Shown here piece after piece: positions 28,431 to 37,762 of a stretch of 64,000 nt of DNA. Positions within the stretch are counted from its first letter, which is position 1. Each line of letters starts with the position of its first letter. A program made the position numbers and the translations under genes. The stretch is from Flavobacterium kingsejongi (lineage in GTDB: Bacteria > Bacteroidota > Bacteroidia > Flavobacteriales > Flavobacteriaceae), in contig NZ_CP020919.1 of assembly GCF_003076475.1 (NCBI RefSeq), forward strand, positions 2,790,001 to 2,854,000, in the 5' to 3' direction. The notes under the pieces are model-generated. The model was not told where the DNA came from and did not search any database. It saw nothing but the letters and a program-made list of their open reading frames with translations.

Positions 28431-28760
28431 TTATTTTTTTGGTTTTCTTGGTGTGTATCTTCTCTTTGAAACTGGTGCAGGTGTCGCTTCCTGATCTGCT
28501 TTCTGTTCTTCCGATAGCTCCGGTGTAGGTGTCAGGATCAATATCTCAGGATCATTTACATTGATGTCTGATAGTTCCTTTGTCGGTGTTACCTCATCAA
28601 CATCCGTAATAGATATAATTGAAACCAATTTATCCTGATGACCCATAATAACCTTACCGCGTTCCTCACTGACTTCGAACTCTTCACCTCGTAGGATCTT
28701 TCGATCCTGTTCGACATCGAAGAAATCCCGTTCTGCTTTTAATTTGAATACTTTTTTCAT
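28431..28760 (-). CDS. Small acidic phage protein with basic tail
   Basis: 109 residues. An N-terminal beta-like segment (KKVFKLKAERDFFDVEQDRK) is followed by a long acidic, Pro/Thr-rich linker and a basic C-terminus (SKRRYTPRKPKK). The sigma-factor ATG follows 3 bases after its stop. Function not recognised. Confidence 0.5.
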   Translation of the reverse strand: MKKVFKLKAERDFFDVEQDRKILRGEEFEVSEERGKVIMGHQDKLVSIISITDVDEVTPTKELSDINVNDPEILILTPTPELSEEQKADQEATPAPVSKRRYTPRKPKK

Positions 28761-28764
28761 GTTA

Positions 28765-29641
28765 TTAATTATTAGTTATTATTCTTACCCAGTCATTTTC
28801 GTTTGAAAGCTCATTGAAAAATTCGATGACTGGTATTTTTTTATATAATGTTTCGACGTTTAAATTGCTGAGGTTGAAATCTAAAATGTATCCAGTCTGT
28901 TCGTGGATCACTTGCTCGTGGGCGCTTGGGAAGTCCGTAACGATTACCGGGGTTAACAGTTGCAATGCTTCATAGATAGAGTAGGAGAACCCCGTGGAAT
29001 TTAACCCCATCGAAACGGGATAGCTTACTTACTATTCCTTGGGCATAATCGGATGAGGTGTTACCGTAGATATCCCATGTGTATTTTACATTACCCTCAT
29101 TTAGCTTGGTCAACATTGTAATCATTCTGGAAAAACCTTTTTCAGGACTGATGCGAGAAACTGTAATAAGTTTCAGATCATCATTTTTGTGCTTAACCAA
29201 ATGGTTGACCTCATCGTCAACCAAATTATAAATCACTTGATCGATGGTATTGCTGGTCACTTTTTCGAACTGTGCGCCTACGTGCTTACCAACAGCAACG
29301 TGATGAGTACATTTATTAGGTTTTTTGTATTTGAAGTTCCATCCCTTGATACATTCGTAATCGGCATGAATCATTTGGATATATCGATTCGCTTTGATAG
29401 TGGCTTCCGGATTTGTTCCCCAGGCAGAAGCCCAAATAAAAGTATCACATGAAAACTCCTGTCCGGTGTATTTCAATACATCAGCATATTGGGAAATAGC
29501 CATCAAACGCGAGGGATCACCACCGCCAAAAAGCAAAGTGATTTTATAGTGTTTCGACATGCGTTTACAGAAATTATAAACGAACGTTTCAATGCCACCG
29601 ATATCATTTAAATACGACATCCAGATAATAACTTTCGCCAT
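28765..29641 (-). pseudogene. GT4-type glycosyltransferase with internal deletion and frameshift
   Basis: Two overlapping reading frames make one broken enzyme. 29641-28970 gives 223 residues with GGIETFVYNF at the N-terminus and LITVSRISPEKGFSRMI, the donor-binding turn of GT4 enzymes, then stops after FDGVKFHG. The rest (28765-29010) continues in another frame with TGFSYSIYEALQLLTPVIV, the conserved E-x7-E-type region. The normal text between the two (about 20 residues) is absent. The junction lies in GGGGTT, which could have been repeated on both sides of the lost piece. Phage glycosyltransferases may alter surface sugars or phage DNA; this copy is probably inactive. Confidence 0.75.
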
Positions 29642-29733
29642 CTGAAAATAACCGTTAACGCTGAGAAATATCGTGCCTAAAAGAAATTAGGTCTTTTGAA
29701 GAATTATCTAAATAAAGTATGATTTTTACAAAA

Positions 29734-29741
29734 CAAATATA
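29734..29741 (-). promoter_or_regulatory. Possible -7 element before the glycosyltransferase gene
   Basis: The minus strand reads TATATTTG in the 150-base gap between the band 7 gene and the glycosyltransferase gene, about 93 bases before the ATG. No clear -33 element at standard spacing. Confidence 0.3.
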
Positions 29742-29791
29742 CTAATAATAATTGAATTTCATTGTGCTTTCAATTATCATGAGGATATTTT

Positions 29792-30337
29792 TTACTTTTT
29801 ATTGTTCATATCCAATCCATTATCTACCCATGTTTGGTTATCTTGAATAAGCCTGAATGTTTTTACAACGGCAAAATTAGTGAGCCGGAAATATTCAAAC
29901 TTTAACCCGTAATTTTCCGCATTTAGCTTATCAAGTACCGATTTTTCTATTTTTGCCGGATTAATGTTCTCTAAATTATTTTTAAAAATAAAGTCGCTGA
30001 TTTCACTCATGGCCATGTTTGAAATAGTTGCCTCCGGATGGAATAAAGTTCTGTACAACAGTTCAAGGTTAGTAATAGAATAACCGAGACTACTATTTAT
30101 AGTAATGGTTTTGGTATCCTTGCTCATTAACGTTTGAATATTTAGGGTAATTACCCTTAGCCTTGTTTCTTGGATGTACACAGAATCTAAGTAGGGTATC
30201 CTGAAATAGATTCCACCGTTTAATTTTTTTATCTGCTTACCTCTCCGTACCCGGATGCCCTGTTCCCAGGGTTGAACAATAATCCATATCTTGATAGAGT
30301 TGAAAATATATTCGAAAAATTCTTTTATTTGATTCAT
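29792..30337 (-). CDS. SPFH/band 7-like protein
   Basis: 181 residues. An N-terminal amphipathic or membrane-proximal helix (FFEYIFNSIKIWIIVQPWE) is followed by IRVRRGKQIKKLNGGIYFRI, the opening of SPFH domains, LRVITLNIQTLMSKDTKTIT and a helical end. It resembles stomatin/prohibitin-like proteins, which scaffold membranes. Its start overlaps the zinc-ribbon gene by 4 bases. Phage-encoded band 7 proteins are known but their use is unclear. Confidence 0.7.
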   Translation of the reverse strand: MNQIKEFFEYIFNSIKIWIIVQPWEQGIRVRRGKQIKKLNGGIYFRIPYLDSVYIQETRLRVITLNIQTLMSKDTKTITINSSLGYSITNLELLYRTLFHPEATISNMAMSEISDFIFKNNLENINPAKIEKSVLDKLNAENYGLKFEYFRLTNFAVVKTFRLIQDNQTWVDNGLDMNNKK

Positions 30338-30596
30338 AACTTACTCTTTGTTTTTTTACATTTAGGATACCTGTTGCAACCAAAAAACTTTTCACCTGTA
30401 TTTTTATTTACTCTATCTTTAAAATGTCCACCGCATTCACATCGCCTTTTTATCCTATCCAGCCGTACTAACTCTTTTTTTTGTTTTTCGTATGCTTCCT
30501 CTCGGGTTTCCATATCTAAATAAAATATGTTACCCATTTCTGCAATAATCTTCTTACATGAATTGCAATCAACTTCTCTATATATTTTAGTTCCAT
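30334..30596 (-). CDS. Zinc-ribbon protein, probable one-base frameshift near start
   Basis: As read, an ATG at 30537 gives 67 residues with RCECGGHFKDRV and FFGCNRYPKCKKTKSK, a topoisomerase-type zinc ribbon. The same frame continues upstream with IYREVDCNSCKKIIAE, a second CxxC, but has no start there. An ATG at 30596 (MELK) joins that frame if one A is added to the AAAA run near 30586. So the ancestral protein was probably about 87 residues with two zinc motifs. The function is unknown; nucleic-acid binding is likely. Confidence 0.5.
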
Positions 30597-30832
30597 CTGT
30601 CAGGATTATTAATGAAATGACGATTAGCTGCTGCTGTTAGGTATGTACATGGTGGAAAGCATATCATCATATCCCAACCCATTCCTATGAAATCCCAAAC
30701 AGACCCTTTAAGGTGCCATTCTGGATGACCACCTGAGCATTCCTGTATATCGCAACTAAAAGCCTCATGACCTTTAGCACGGAAGGCCTTACATACTTCC
30801 TGGCTTTCCTCACAGGCTATTATAATTCTCAT
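30587..30832 (-). pseudogene. DNA methyltransferase-like gene, C-terminal part missing
   Basis: 81 residues. MRIIIACEESQEVCKAF, SCDIQECSGGHPEWH and WDMMICFPPCTYLTAAA match the N-terminal half of small phage proteins usually annotated as DNA methyltransferases (SAM-binding Rossmann start and FPPCTYL active motif). Such proteins are usually about 200 residues; this one ends at NPDRWN. The stop overlaps the candidate start of the zinc-ribbon gene. The start ATG lies inside the 8-bp target duplication of IS256 copy 2, which separates it from its former upstream neighbour at 34866. Confidence 0.6.
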
Positions 30833-31640
30833 ACGGGAGTAGTCGTTAGATTGTGTAAACGTAGAAATTGATTTTAATTTGATTTGAGATTTTAAGGCTT
30901 AGCCAAAAAACAACAGATCATTAAGTATAGAATTTAAAAGAACTACATTTAAATAATTTAAAAAGAGCGGATTATGATCGAAGATGGTAAATTACCCAAA
31001 GATTTTGCAAAGCAATTTAAAAACAAAGAAGACTTCCATACTTTTTTTCAAGACCTGTATAAACAAGGCATTGAACAGCTACTCCAGGGAGAATTGGATG
31101 CTCATCTGGGATATGAGAAGCATAATATTGACGGATACAATACAGGCAATAGCCGTAATGGTTCTTTCTCAAAGAATATAAAATCAGAGACTTTGGGCAA
31201 TATGGTCCTGGCTATTCCCCGGGATAGAAATGGTGAATTCGAGCCTCAGGTCATCGGAAAAGGCCAATCGATGAGTGAAAAGATTGAAGATGCTATTTTA
31301 GGAATGTACAGTCGTGGAATGACCCGTAGTGATATTGTAGAACAAGTTAAAGAAGTTTATGGGATATCAGTAAGTGAGTCCACGATTTCGACCATCTCTG
31401 ATAGAATACTGGCTGATGTTGATTTATGGACTAAAAGGGCTTTAGAACCACAGTATCTGATTGTTTGGATGGATGCTGTGTGCAAATTCCGGTTATATTG
31501 ATCACCCCATTCCGTTTTAAAGTGAGCACCTGATTCCAGTTCAAAATGACCACCTAATTCCGGTGCAAAGTGAGCACCTCCGTTTTGATTAAAAACTATA
31601 TTTTTTCATCTGTTAATTAGTATTCAAATATAATAAAATA

Positions 31641-32378
31641 TCACTCTTTGTTTATTCCTCTTTTCTTTCTCATGGATTCTCCATGTAATTCAAGCCTATG
31701 AGATTGGTGTATAAGTCTGTCTAATATTGCATCGGCTATCGTTTTTTCTCCAATTATATCATACCAGCCTTGAACTGGTATTTGTGATGTCACGATTATA
31801 GAGCCGTTATTATGCCTGTCCTCTATGATCTCTAAAAGAGTAATTCGGTTATGGCTGTCAAGTGCCTGGAGTCCAAAATCATCAAGTATTATAACATCCT
31901 GTCTTTGTATTTTGGTAAGTTCCCGTAGATAAGTACCATCTGCTTTAGCCATTTTTAGTCTAGCGAACAATTTTGAGGTATTAAAATAACTTACCTTAAA
32001 ACCCTGTATACAGGCTTGATAACCTAATGCAGTACCTAAATAACTTTTACCGACACCGGTGCTTCCAGTGATTAAAATGTTTTCGTTTTTCTCTATAAAT
32101 TCGCATTCTGCCAGACGCAGTACCATGTTTCGGTCCAGGTTACGTGATACATCAAAATTGATACTTTCAATATTTGATTTGTAATGGAATTTGGCATTAG
32201 TGATACTTCGTTCAATACGACGATTGTACCTTTCATCCCATTCTGCATCAATAATCATCGATACAAACTGGTCAAGGGTATAATGATCTGTTTTCCCGCT
32301 TTCAATGGCTGTTTTAAAAGCATTAAACATGCCATAAAGCTTCATTTGTTTCATTTTGGTTACTGTGGATTCATTCAT
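31641..32378 (-). CDS. istB: IS21 helper ATPase IstB (copy B)
   Basis: 245 residues, identical to the copy at 19405-20142, with Walker A TGSTGVGKS and Walker B ILDDFG. Intact. Confidence 0.95.
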   Translation of the reverse strand: MNESTVTKMKQMKLYGMFNAFKTAIESGKTDHYTLDQFVSMIIDAEWDERYNRRIERSITNAKFHYKSNIESINFDVSRNLDRNMVLRLAECEFIEKNENILITGSTGVGKSYLGTALGYQACIQGFKVSYFNTSKLFARLKMAKADGTYLRELTKIQRQDVIILDDFGLQALDSHNRITLLEIIEDRHNNGSIIVTSQIPVQGWYDIIGEKTIADAILDRLIHQSHRLELHGESMRKKRGINKE

Positions 32379-32394
32379 TTTTTCAAGATTTAAT

Positions 32395-33942
32395 TTAGTT
32401 ATAATAGTGTTTTCCTCTTATGTTACTGTGATCGGGAAGTTCCTGCTCAGGTTCTTGATCAAAATCAATATGATCCAAGTTGTTTTCTAAAATGTTTTGT
32501 ATGGTCTTAAAATTGTAAATTTTAAAATCAAGTGCCCGCCTGCAGGCATTTATTAATCGCTGTCTGCCTACCTTTTTTTCAAAATTCAGTATTCCTAAAC
32601 AGCTTTTATAAGCCTGTTCTGGATGATTTCTGCTTTCGATTATCTGCATTATATATTCTCCTACTGACTCATCAATATTATTAGCCCATTCAATGAAGCG
32701 GGCAGCACTCCATTGGGCTACAAATTGATGTGTACTGGCTAAATGCTCAGGAGTTGTTGTATAGACATAAGGTTTGTAGTTTCTTGGATGTACAGCTATT
32801 CGATTGTATTTATAATAAATCTCTACTGTTGATTTGGTATATAACAGCTTGGCTTTCTTCTTTACATATTGATACGGAACGCTGTAATAGTTTTTGTCCT
32901 GGCTTAATTGAACATGACCGTTTTGCATTACTGTTGCAAAAGACTGGTATTTAATTTCAAAACGATCTTGTGGGAGTGGACGCAGTTTTTCTTTCTCGTC
33001 TTCTAAAAATAATTCAAAGCGGGAATAAGGGCGTCCTGTCAGTTTTCTGTTATTGTGAGAGTCAAGTAAATCCCAGATCTGCTGGTTTAATTCTTCCAGA
33101 GAAAAGAACTTAGTTTCTTTTATGGTTACATAAATCCTTCGATATAATATCTTAACAGCTCCTTCAACTAGTGACTTGTCTCTGGGCCTGTAAGCTCTGG
33201 CAGGTAAAATTGTGGTTTCGTAATGTTCTGCTAAATCAGCCAGGGTTTCATTGATTGTCGGTTCAAAACGACTGCTTTTTATTACGGCAGATTTTAAATT
33301 ATCTGGAACAATGGCGGCAGGAGTGCCTTCAAAAAAGCGCATGGCATTTTCTACCGAGTCAACAAAGTTTTCCTTTTGCTGGCTCATGGAAGCTTCAGCA
33401 TACGTGTATTGGCTAGCGCCCAATATTGCTACAAAAAATTGTACTTCTTTGACTTCTCCAGTATCTATATCAATAATTGAGAGTGTCTTTCCGGCATAAT
33501 CAACATACATTTTATCACCAGCCTTATGGTTCATATGCATGACCGGATTAACTCGTTTGCCCCATATATTGTAATGATAATGAAATTGTGAAGTTCGATA
33601 ACCATCAGGATTTACAGCAATATATTGTTCCCACATATGCTGTACGGTAACGCCAACTTTTTTTAGTTCACGTTCCATTTTAGGAAAAAAATCATAAAGT
33701 GTCTGTAATCTCGGGCTAATGGCCTCTACACTAGTCTGGGAGAATAAAAGTTCCAGCTCTGCATCGGTTTTTTGGTCGATTAATTCAAAGCTTAATTCGA
33801 GAACTTCAAATAAAGAAATATATTTCTTTACCGTATTTCTTGAAAGGGATAAGTAGCTACTTATAAATAACTTACTCTTTCCATTACAATAGAATTTAAT
33901 TACTTTTCTAATTTTACTCATGTCTGTTATTTTGTTTGCCAT
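32395..33942 (-). CDS. istA: IS21 transposase IstA (copy B)
   Basis: 515 residues, identical to the copy at 17841-19388. Intact, with istB 16 bases downstream. Confidence 0.95.
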   Translation of the reverse strand: MANKITDMSKIRKVIKFYCNGKSKLFISSYLSLSRNTVKKYISLFEVLELSFELIDQKTDAELELLFSQTSVEAISPRLQTLYDFFPKMERELKKVGVTVQHMWEQYIAVNPDGYRTSQFHYHYNIWGKRVNPVMHMNHKAGDKMYVDYAGKTLSIIDIDTGEVKEVQFFVAILGASQYTYAEASMSQQKENFVDSVENAMRFFEGTPAAIVPDNLKSAVIKSSRFEPTINETLADLAEHYETTILPARAYRPRDKSLVEGAVKILYRRIYVTIKETKFFSLEELNQQIWDLLDSHNNRKLTGRPYSRFELFLEDEKEKLRPLPQDRFEIKYQSFATVMQNGHVQLSQDKNYYSVPYQYVKKKAKLLYTKSTVEIYYKYNRIAVHPRNYKPYVYTTTPEHLASTHQFVAQWSAARFIEWANNIDESVGEYIMQIIESRNHPEQAYKSCLGILNFEKKVGRQRLINACRRALDFKIYNFKTIQNILENNLDHIDFDQEPEQELPDHSNIRGKHYYN

Positions 33943-34865
33943 AATCCGTAAATTTTTAACGAATGTATGGTTCTAACAACATGAAAAAATCAATAGTTTT
34001 TAATACTTAATTCACCACAAAACTTGGTGGTCAATTTGCTCCGGAATTAGGTGGTCAGTTTGCTCCGGAACGGGTGGTCAATTTACTCCGGAATTAGGTG
34101 GTCAAATTGACCGGTTTTTCCACTGTGCATATGAAAGTAAGAACAGATGGGAAATATGAAAACCATGCAATTTACATTGTAATCGGACTAAAAACAGATG
34201 GTAAGAAAGAAGTATTAGGAATGTGGCTAAATAAAGAAGAGTCGGCTTCATTTTGGATGACTGTACTCTCTGACATAAAATCTCGTGGAGTAAAGGATAT
34301 TCTCATTGCCTGTACAGATAACCTTACCGGATTTACAAAAGCTATCAGAGGTGTTTTTCCAAATACAGAATCCCAGCTTTGCATTGTTCATCAAATAAGG
34401 AATAGCCTTAAGTTTGTAGTAGTTAAGGATAGAAAAGCATTTTGCAGTGCAATGAAAGAAGTATATACTGCAATAAATCAGGAAGAAGCCGTTTTAGCTC
34501 TGGCTGAATTTAAAAAAAACTGGGAAGCAAAATATAAATATGCCGTTTGCTCCTGGGAAAAGAATTGGGAAAATCTCATGCCTTTTTTGGCCTATCCTGC
34601 TGAAATCAGGAAAATAATGTACACCACAAATACAATAGAAAACTTAAACAGGGGAATTAGAAAATATACCAAAACAAAAGTGCAGTTCCCAGATGAAAAA
34701 AGCGTCAAGAAATCAGTCTATTTAGCAATACAAAATTGTGAAAAAAGCTGGATAAATGCAATACCAAGCTGGGGATTAATCATGAATCAGTTCTTGGTCA
34801 TATTTGGAGAAAGGTGTAATATTAAACACTAAGAACTGTTTACACAAAATTTCGACCAGTCTCTC

Positions 34866-35114
34866 TCATACCCGTTCAATGTTAAGTCCAACAATGTTGT
34901 TATGCCTGATACCTTGCTTTGATATTTTGCCTCGGTATTTTATTTCAATTACAACATTATCGTCCATATTGAATCCTTGCAATTTGTTAACATAGTAACC
35001 CTGAAATTGAACAAAACACACTTCTTTTTTATTTCTTAGTGTGATAACTTTTTTGTCGTTACCGTTTGTATTTTCAGTTTGAATCAATTCTATTTTACCA
35101 ATTAATTTATTCAT
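34866..35114 (-). CDS. Small OB-fold-like phage protein
   Basis: 82 residues, beta-rich: LIGKIELIQTENTNGNDKKV, EVCFVQFQGYYVNKL, MDDNVVIEIKYRGKISKQG, GLNIERV. The strand order resembles DUF3127-type single-strand-binding-like OB folds. It sits at the end of the replication operon, and its ATG overlaps the stop of the previous gene by 4 bases. The stop codon lies within the IS256 copy 2 target duplication, so the coding sequence is complete. Confidence 0.55.
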   Translation of the reverse strand: MNKLIGKIELIQTENTNGNDKKVITLRNKKEVCFVQFQGYYVNKLQGFNMDDNVVIEIKYRGKISKQGIRHNNIVGLNIERV

Positions 35115-35317
35115 GTTTTTTTTAATTTAAATATCATGTATCCATTGATCCCGATACGGATATCAATTTCTTCATCGTTATACATTTCGCTAAATATCTC
35201 GTTTACTTCGGCCATTGACTGTCCCAATAGATTTGCAAATTCATGCAAGTAGGTGCCGCACTTACCGTCACTTTCTCGATGTTTTGCATTGACTATTTTA
35301 AGGATTTTGTTTTTCAC
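35111..35317 (-). CDS. Small winged-helix-like phage protein
   Basis: 68 residues. YLHEFANLLGQSMAEVNEIF and IDIRIGINGYMIFKL suggest a winged helix. It overlaps both neighbours by a few bases and lies in the replication block. Function not recognised. Confidence 0.5.
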   Translation of the reverse strand: MKNKILKIVNAKHRESDGKCGTYLHEFANLLGQSMAEVNEIFSEMYNDEEIDIRIGINGYMIFKLKKT

Positions 35318-36050
35318 GGCTCTTTAGTTCTTTTTCTAATATTTTTTGATAAACTTCTTTGTTTGGATATTTTTTCCACTTTGAAATTATTTTTTCAAGC
35401 TGATCAACGCTGAGGTTTTTACAACTTTCTTTAAGCATCTCCTGGTATTTTTCTGAACTCTGAAGAATTTCGGGAAGCGTTGGCAGCGGGGGGCGTTCAG
35501 AAATAGTTTCTGAAACTCCTTTGAACATTTCTTTAACAACTTCATTATTCCATTTTGCAGATAAAGGTTCCTTACTTTTCGAATGTTCTTGCTGCGAAAT
35601 CATTTCGGCTATCTCACATCGCTCTTCGAAATAATCAGCAAACCATTTCATAATTTTCGGTATACTCAAACTTTCGTAAAATTCCCCATACTTTCCCGTA
35701 ATTGCCTTTTTGAAAATGAAAGTGATATCTGCAACCGTAAGCATCGGATAATCGGAAATGATCATTCCGGATAACATTTCAATTTGGCTTTCGGACAAAG
35801 GGCGCTTTAAGTCCAGGGTTTCGTTGAGGTATAGAATCCAAACCATCAAAAATGTGCTCGCGAAATTTTCACCATTCGATTTTTTTAAAAATGAAATGGA
35901 AGGGGTCTCGGTTTTAATCACATCCTGTATAGTTTTTAATTTTGCTGAATGCTTCAGGCAGTTATTCGGATTGTAAACCTTCAGCAATTTTTCTCGCGAA
36001 ACTGTCACTAACTGTTTTGAGTTGTCCTGTGTATGAATTTGATCTTTCAT
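35298..36050 (-). CDS. Phage replication-associated protein (DUF6633-like)
   Basis: 250 residues, mostly helical. The core LSGMIISDYPMLTVADITFIF and GKYGEFYESLSIPKIMKWF is reminiscent of DUF6633-type phage proteins found with replication genes in this phylum. The C-terminus is Lys/Glu-rich. Its start lies inside the previous gene (89-base overlap). A helicase-loader or accessory replication role is possible from position only. Confidence 0.5.
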   Translation of the reverse strand: MKDQIHTQDNSKQLVTVSREKLLKVYNPNNCLKHSAKLKTIQDVIKTETPSISFLKKSNGENFASTFLMVWILYLNETLDLKRPLSESQIEMLSGMIISDYPMLTVADITFIFKKAITGKYGEFYESLSIPKIMKWFADYFEERCEIAEMISQQEHSKSKEPLSAKWNNEVVKEMFKGVSETISERPPLPTLPEILQSSEKYQEMLKESCKNLSVDQLEKIISKWKKYPNKEVYQKILEKELKSREKQNP

Positions 36051-36882
36051 TTTGATTATTTTTTAATTCAAAAAAACCTTTCCACCCTTTAGCCAAAGAC
36101 TGATGAATAATTGCAATTGCTTTTTTTTCATCAGATCCGGATAAATTATTCAATTCAGAAAGCCCGGCCTGTTCGCTTGATTCTGATTTGTATTTGAAAC
36201 CGAATTCTTTCGCCTTGTAAGCTTTCCATAGCTGCCATTGGGTTTTGAATAATTCAGTTTCAAATGGGAAAACGATTTCACTTGTTTTGACAATCGATTT
36301 TTTTATTTTTTCTCCCGTACCCTCTTTTTCTTTATTTACACTTACATTTTCATTTACATCTCCATCTCCATTTGCATAATTGTTAACCATTTGGTTAACC
36401 GTTTCTTTTTGGTTGTTTAATTGAGTATTAAACCATTCCCTAACCCTTGTTTTTATTAGGGTTTCATCCGTAATCAAAACATCATTTTCGTAAATAAAAA
36501 GATCCATTTTGAAGTTTCTTTTTATCCTTACCTGGTCATCTTTCGATAATTTGGAGCTGGAAATTAAACCGGCCAGTGATGCCGCTGCTGTTTTTTTAGG
36601 CTTGTTGATTGATCTTTGGTTAATCTCTTTATCAAGCCTGTTGTTAACCAAATGGTTGCCTATTTGGTTAAATTTATTTCCGACCATTTCCCAAACCATA
36701 TCGAATTTTTCAATGGTGAAAATGCTCGTAATTCGCATCAGCCTTTCTTTGTCCACGGGGATGTTTCCATGTTGATGCTGATACATTAGAAGTCTCAAAT
36801 ATGCTCCGACCTCATCACATGACATATCCTGGGTACCACTCTGGAAGTCTTTTGTGTAAAATAAAAATGCCGGATCTTTCAT
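35962..36882 (-). CDS. DUF1376-type phage replication protein
   Basis: 306 residues. The N-terminus DPAFLFYTKDFQSGTQDMSCDEVGAYLRLL with HGNIPVDKERLMRI is the DUF1376/YdaU winged-helix pattern of phage replication initiators. A variable, Asn/Lys-rich linker (about 150-200) precedes a C-terminal helical domain (LWKAYKAKEFGFKYKS, AIIHQSLAKGWKGFFEL) like those that contact helicase loaders. It overlaps the HNH gene by 4 bases. A role in starting phage DNA replication is likely. Confidence 0.7.
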   Translation of the reverse strand: MKDPAFLFYTKDFQSGTQDMSCDEVGAYLRLLMYQHQHGNIPVDKERLMRITSIFTIEKFDMVWEMVGNKFNQIGNHLVNNRLDKEINQRSINKPKKTAAASLAGLISSSKLSKDDQVRIKRNFKMDLFIYENDVLITDETLIKTRVREWFNTQLNNQKETVNQMVNNYANGDGDVNENVSVNKEKEGTGEKIKKSIVKTSEIVFPFETELFKTQWQLWKAYKAKEFGFKYKSESSEQAGLSELNNLSGSDEKKAIAIIHQSLAKGWKGFFELKNNQNERSNSYTGQLKTVSDSFARKIAEGLQSE

Positions 36883-37187
36883 CGTTTTGTCTTATTAGAA
36901 TTCTTTGGATTGTATTTATGGTTTTCATCACTATGGGATTTATCGTGACAGGTTTCACAAAGTGTGACCAGCCAATTCAGATGATCTAATTCATGCCCTA
37001 CAATTGATTGTCCGTTCACATAATATGATATATGATGGGTTTCTAATCGTATAGTCGATCCACATTCTACACACTTGAAATCGTCACGTAAACGAATACG
37101 TTTTTTAACCTCATCCCAGTATGGATTGCTTTTTATCGATTGCCTGTAATTTGATGGCTGGCCTCTTTTGTGATTAAGTCTACCCAT
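36879..37187 (-). CDS. HNH endonuclease
   Basis: 102 residues. WDEVKKRIRLRDDFKCVECG, then ETHHISY, HLNWLVTLCETCHDKSH: a beta-beta-alpha metal HNH fold with zinc CxxC pairs (CVEC, CETC) and catalytic His in THHI. In phages such proteins act in packaging, recombination or homing. Here it is inside the replication block, between the 189-residue gene (no gap) and the DUF1376 gene. Confidence 0.82.
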   Translation of the reverse strand: MGRLNHKRGQPSNYRQSIKSNPYWDEVKKRIRLRDDFKCVECGSTIRLETHHISYYVNGQSIVGHELDHLNWLVTLCETCHDKSHSDENHKYNPKNSNKTKR

Positions 37188-37757
37188 TTATGTGTTTGAT
37201 GCTTTTTTGATCGAGTTAAAGAATATCTTATTCTTTTCAGTCGCGTTAAAAATATCGCTAAGCTGATGATCCGGAACCTGTGCAACCTTTGCTAACTGCA
37301 GTCTACAATCCATGTAAGTAAAATAATAGTAGTTGCCACTGTATGCGATCTCCCAGGTAAATGCCTGATCAAGGTTTATCTCGGCAATACCTTGTTTTAC
37401 CTCTTTGCTCAGCATTTCAATTTTATTCATACATGCTTTTACCGTTTCACTTGCCTTTTTTTCAATCTCTTTTACTTTTTCCAATTCAAGTAAAGCGGCT
37501 TTTAACTTTTGCTTATAAACAGGTAATTCGTTTTCAAGTTCATTCACGTATCTACTTCTGACAATCTCTTTTTCGTAATCGTCCATAAATCGGTTTGTTT
37601 CGATTTTTTTTGGGACGGCAACGAAATTGTCATTTATAAACTTTTGGGCATCTTCTGGCTTCTTGAATGCTCCTAAATCAACGGGCACCGCGCAGTTAGT
37701 TTCTAATTCAACTGTGAAATCGATTCTTTTTGGACGATAATTTTCTACTATTTTCAT
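37188..37757 (-). CDS. Coiled-coil phage protein
   Basis: 189 residues. A central Lys/Glu coiled coil (about 60-125; LKAALLELEKVKEIEKKASE) separates an N-terminal segment from a C-terminal FTWEIAYSGNYYYFTYMDCR region. No catalytic motif. Function not recognised. Confidence 0.5.
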   Translation of the reverse strand: MKIVENYRPKRIDFTVELETNCAVPVDLGAFKKPEDAQKFINDNFVAVPKKIETNRFMDDYEKEIVRSRYVNELENELPVYKQKLKAALLELEKVKEIEKKASETVKACMNKIEMLSKEVKQGIAEINLDQAFTWEIAYSGNYYYFTYMDCRLQLAKVAQVPDHQLSDIFNATEKNKIFFNSIKKASNT

Positions 37758-37762
37758 AAAAT

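Larger units (their letters stand above)
31481..34122 (-). mobile_element. IS21-family insertion sequence, copy B, with 5-bp duplication
   Basis: 2642 bp in inverse orientation to copies A and C, inserted in the IS256 transposase gene. The CTGTG duplication on both sides defines the exact ends used for the other copies. istA and istB encode the same proteins as in copy A. Confidence 0.95.
30974..34832 (+). pseudogene. IS256 transposase interrupted by IS21 copy B
   Basis: Two halves of the 403-residue transposase. The first runs from 30974 to the IS21 junction at 31480, ending at WMDAV plus IS-encoded residues. The second resumes at 34123 with VHMKVRTDGK and ends at 34832. The sequence CTGTG is duplicated at 31476-31480 and 34123-34127. 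Joining the halves restores the copy 1 protein exactly, so this copy cannot make transposase but could still be mobilised by copy 1. Confidence 0.93.
30835..34863 (+). mobile_element. IS256-family insertion sequence, copy 2, split by IS21 copy B
   Basis: The same 1382-bp element as copy 1, here in plus orientation and split by IS21. The target duplication TCTCATAC is perfect at 30827-30834 and 34864-34871, so this is an undisturbed insertion. It landed exactly on an ATGA overlap between the genes now at 34866-35114 and 30587-30832. The duplication preserved both the stop of the first and the start of the second. Confidence 0.93.
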
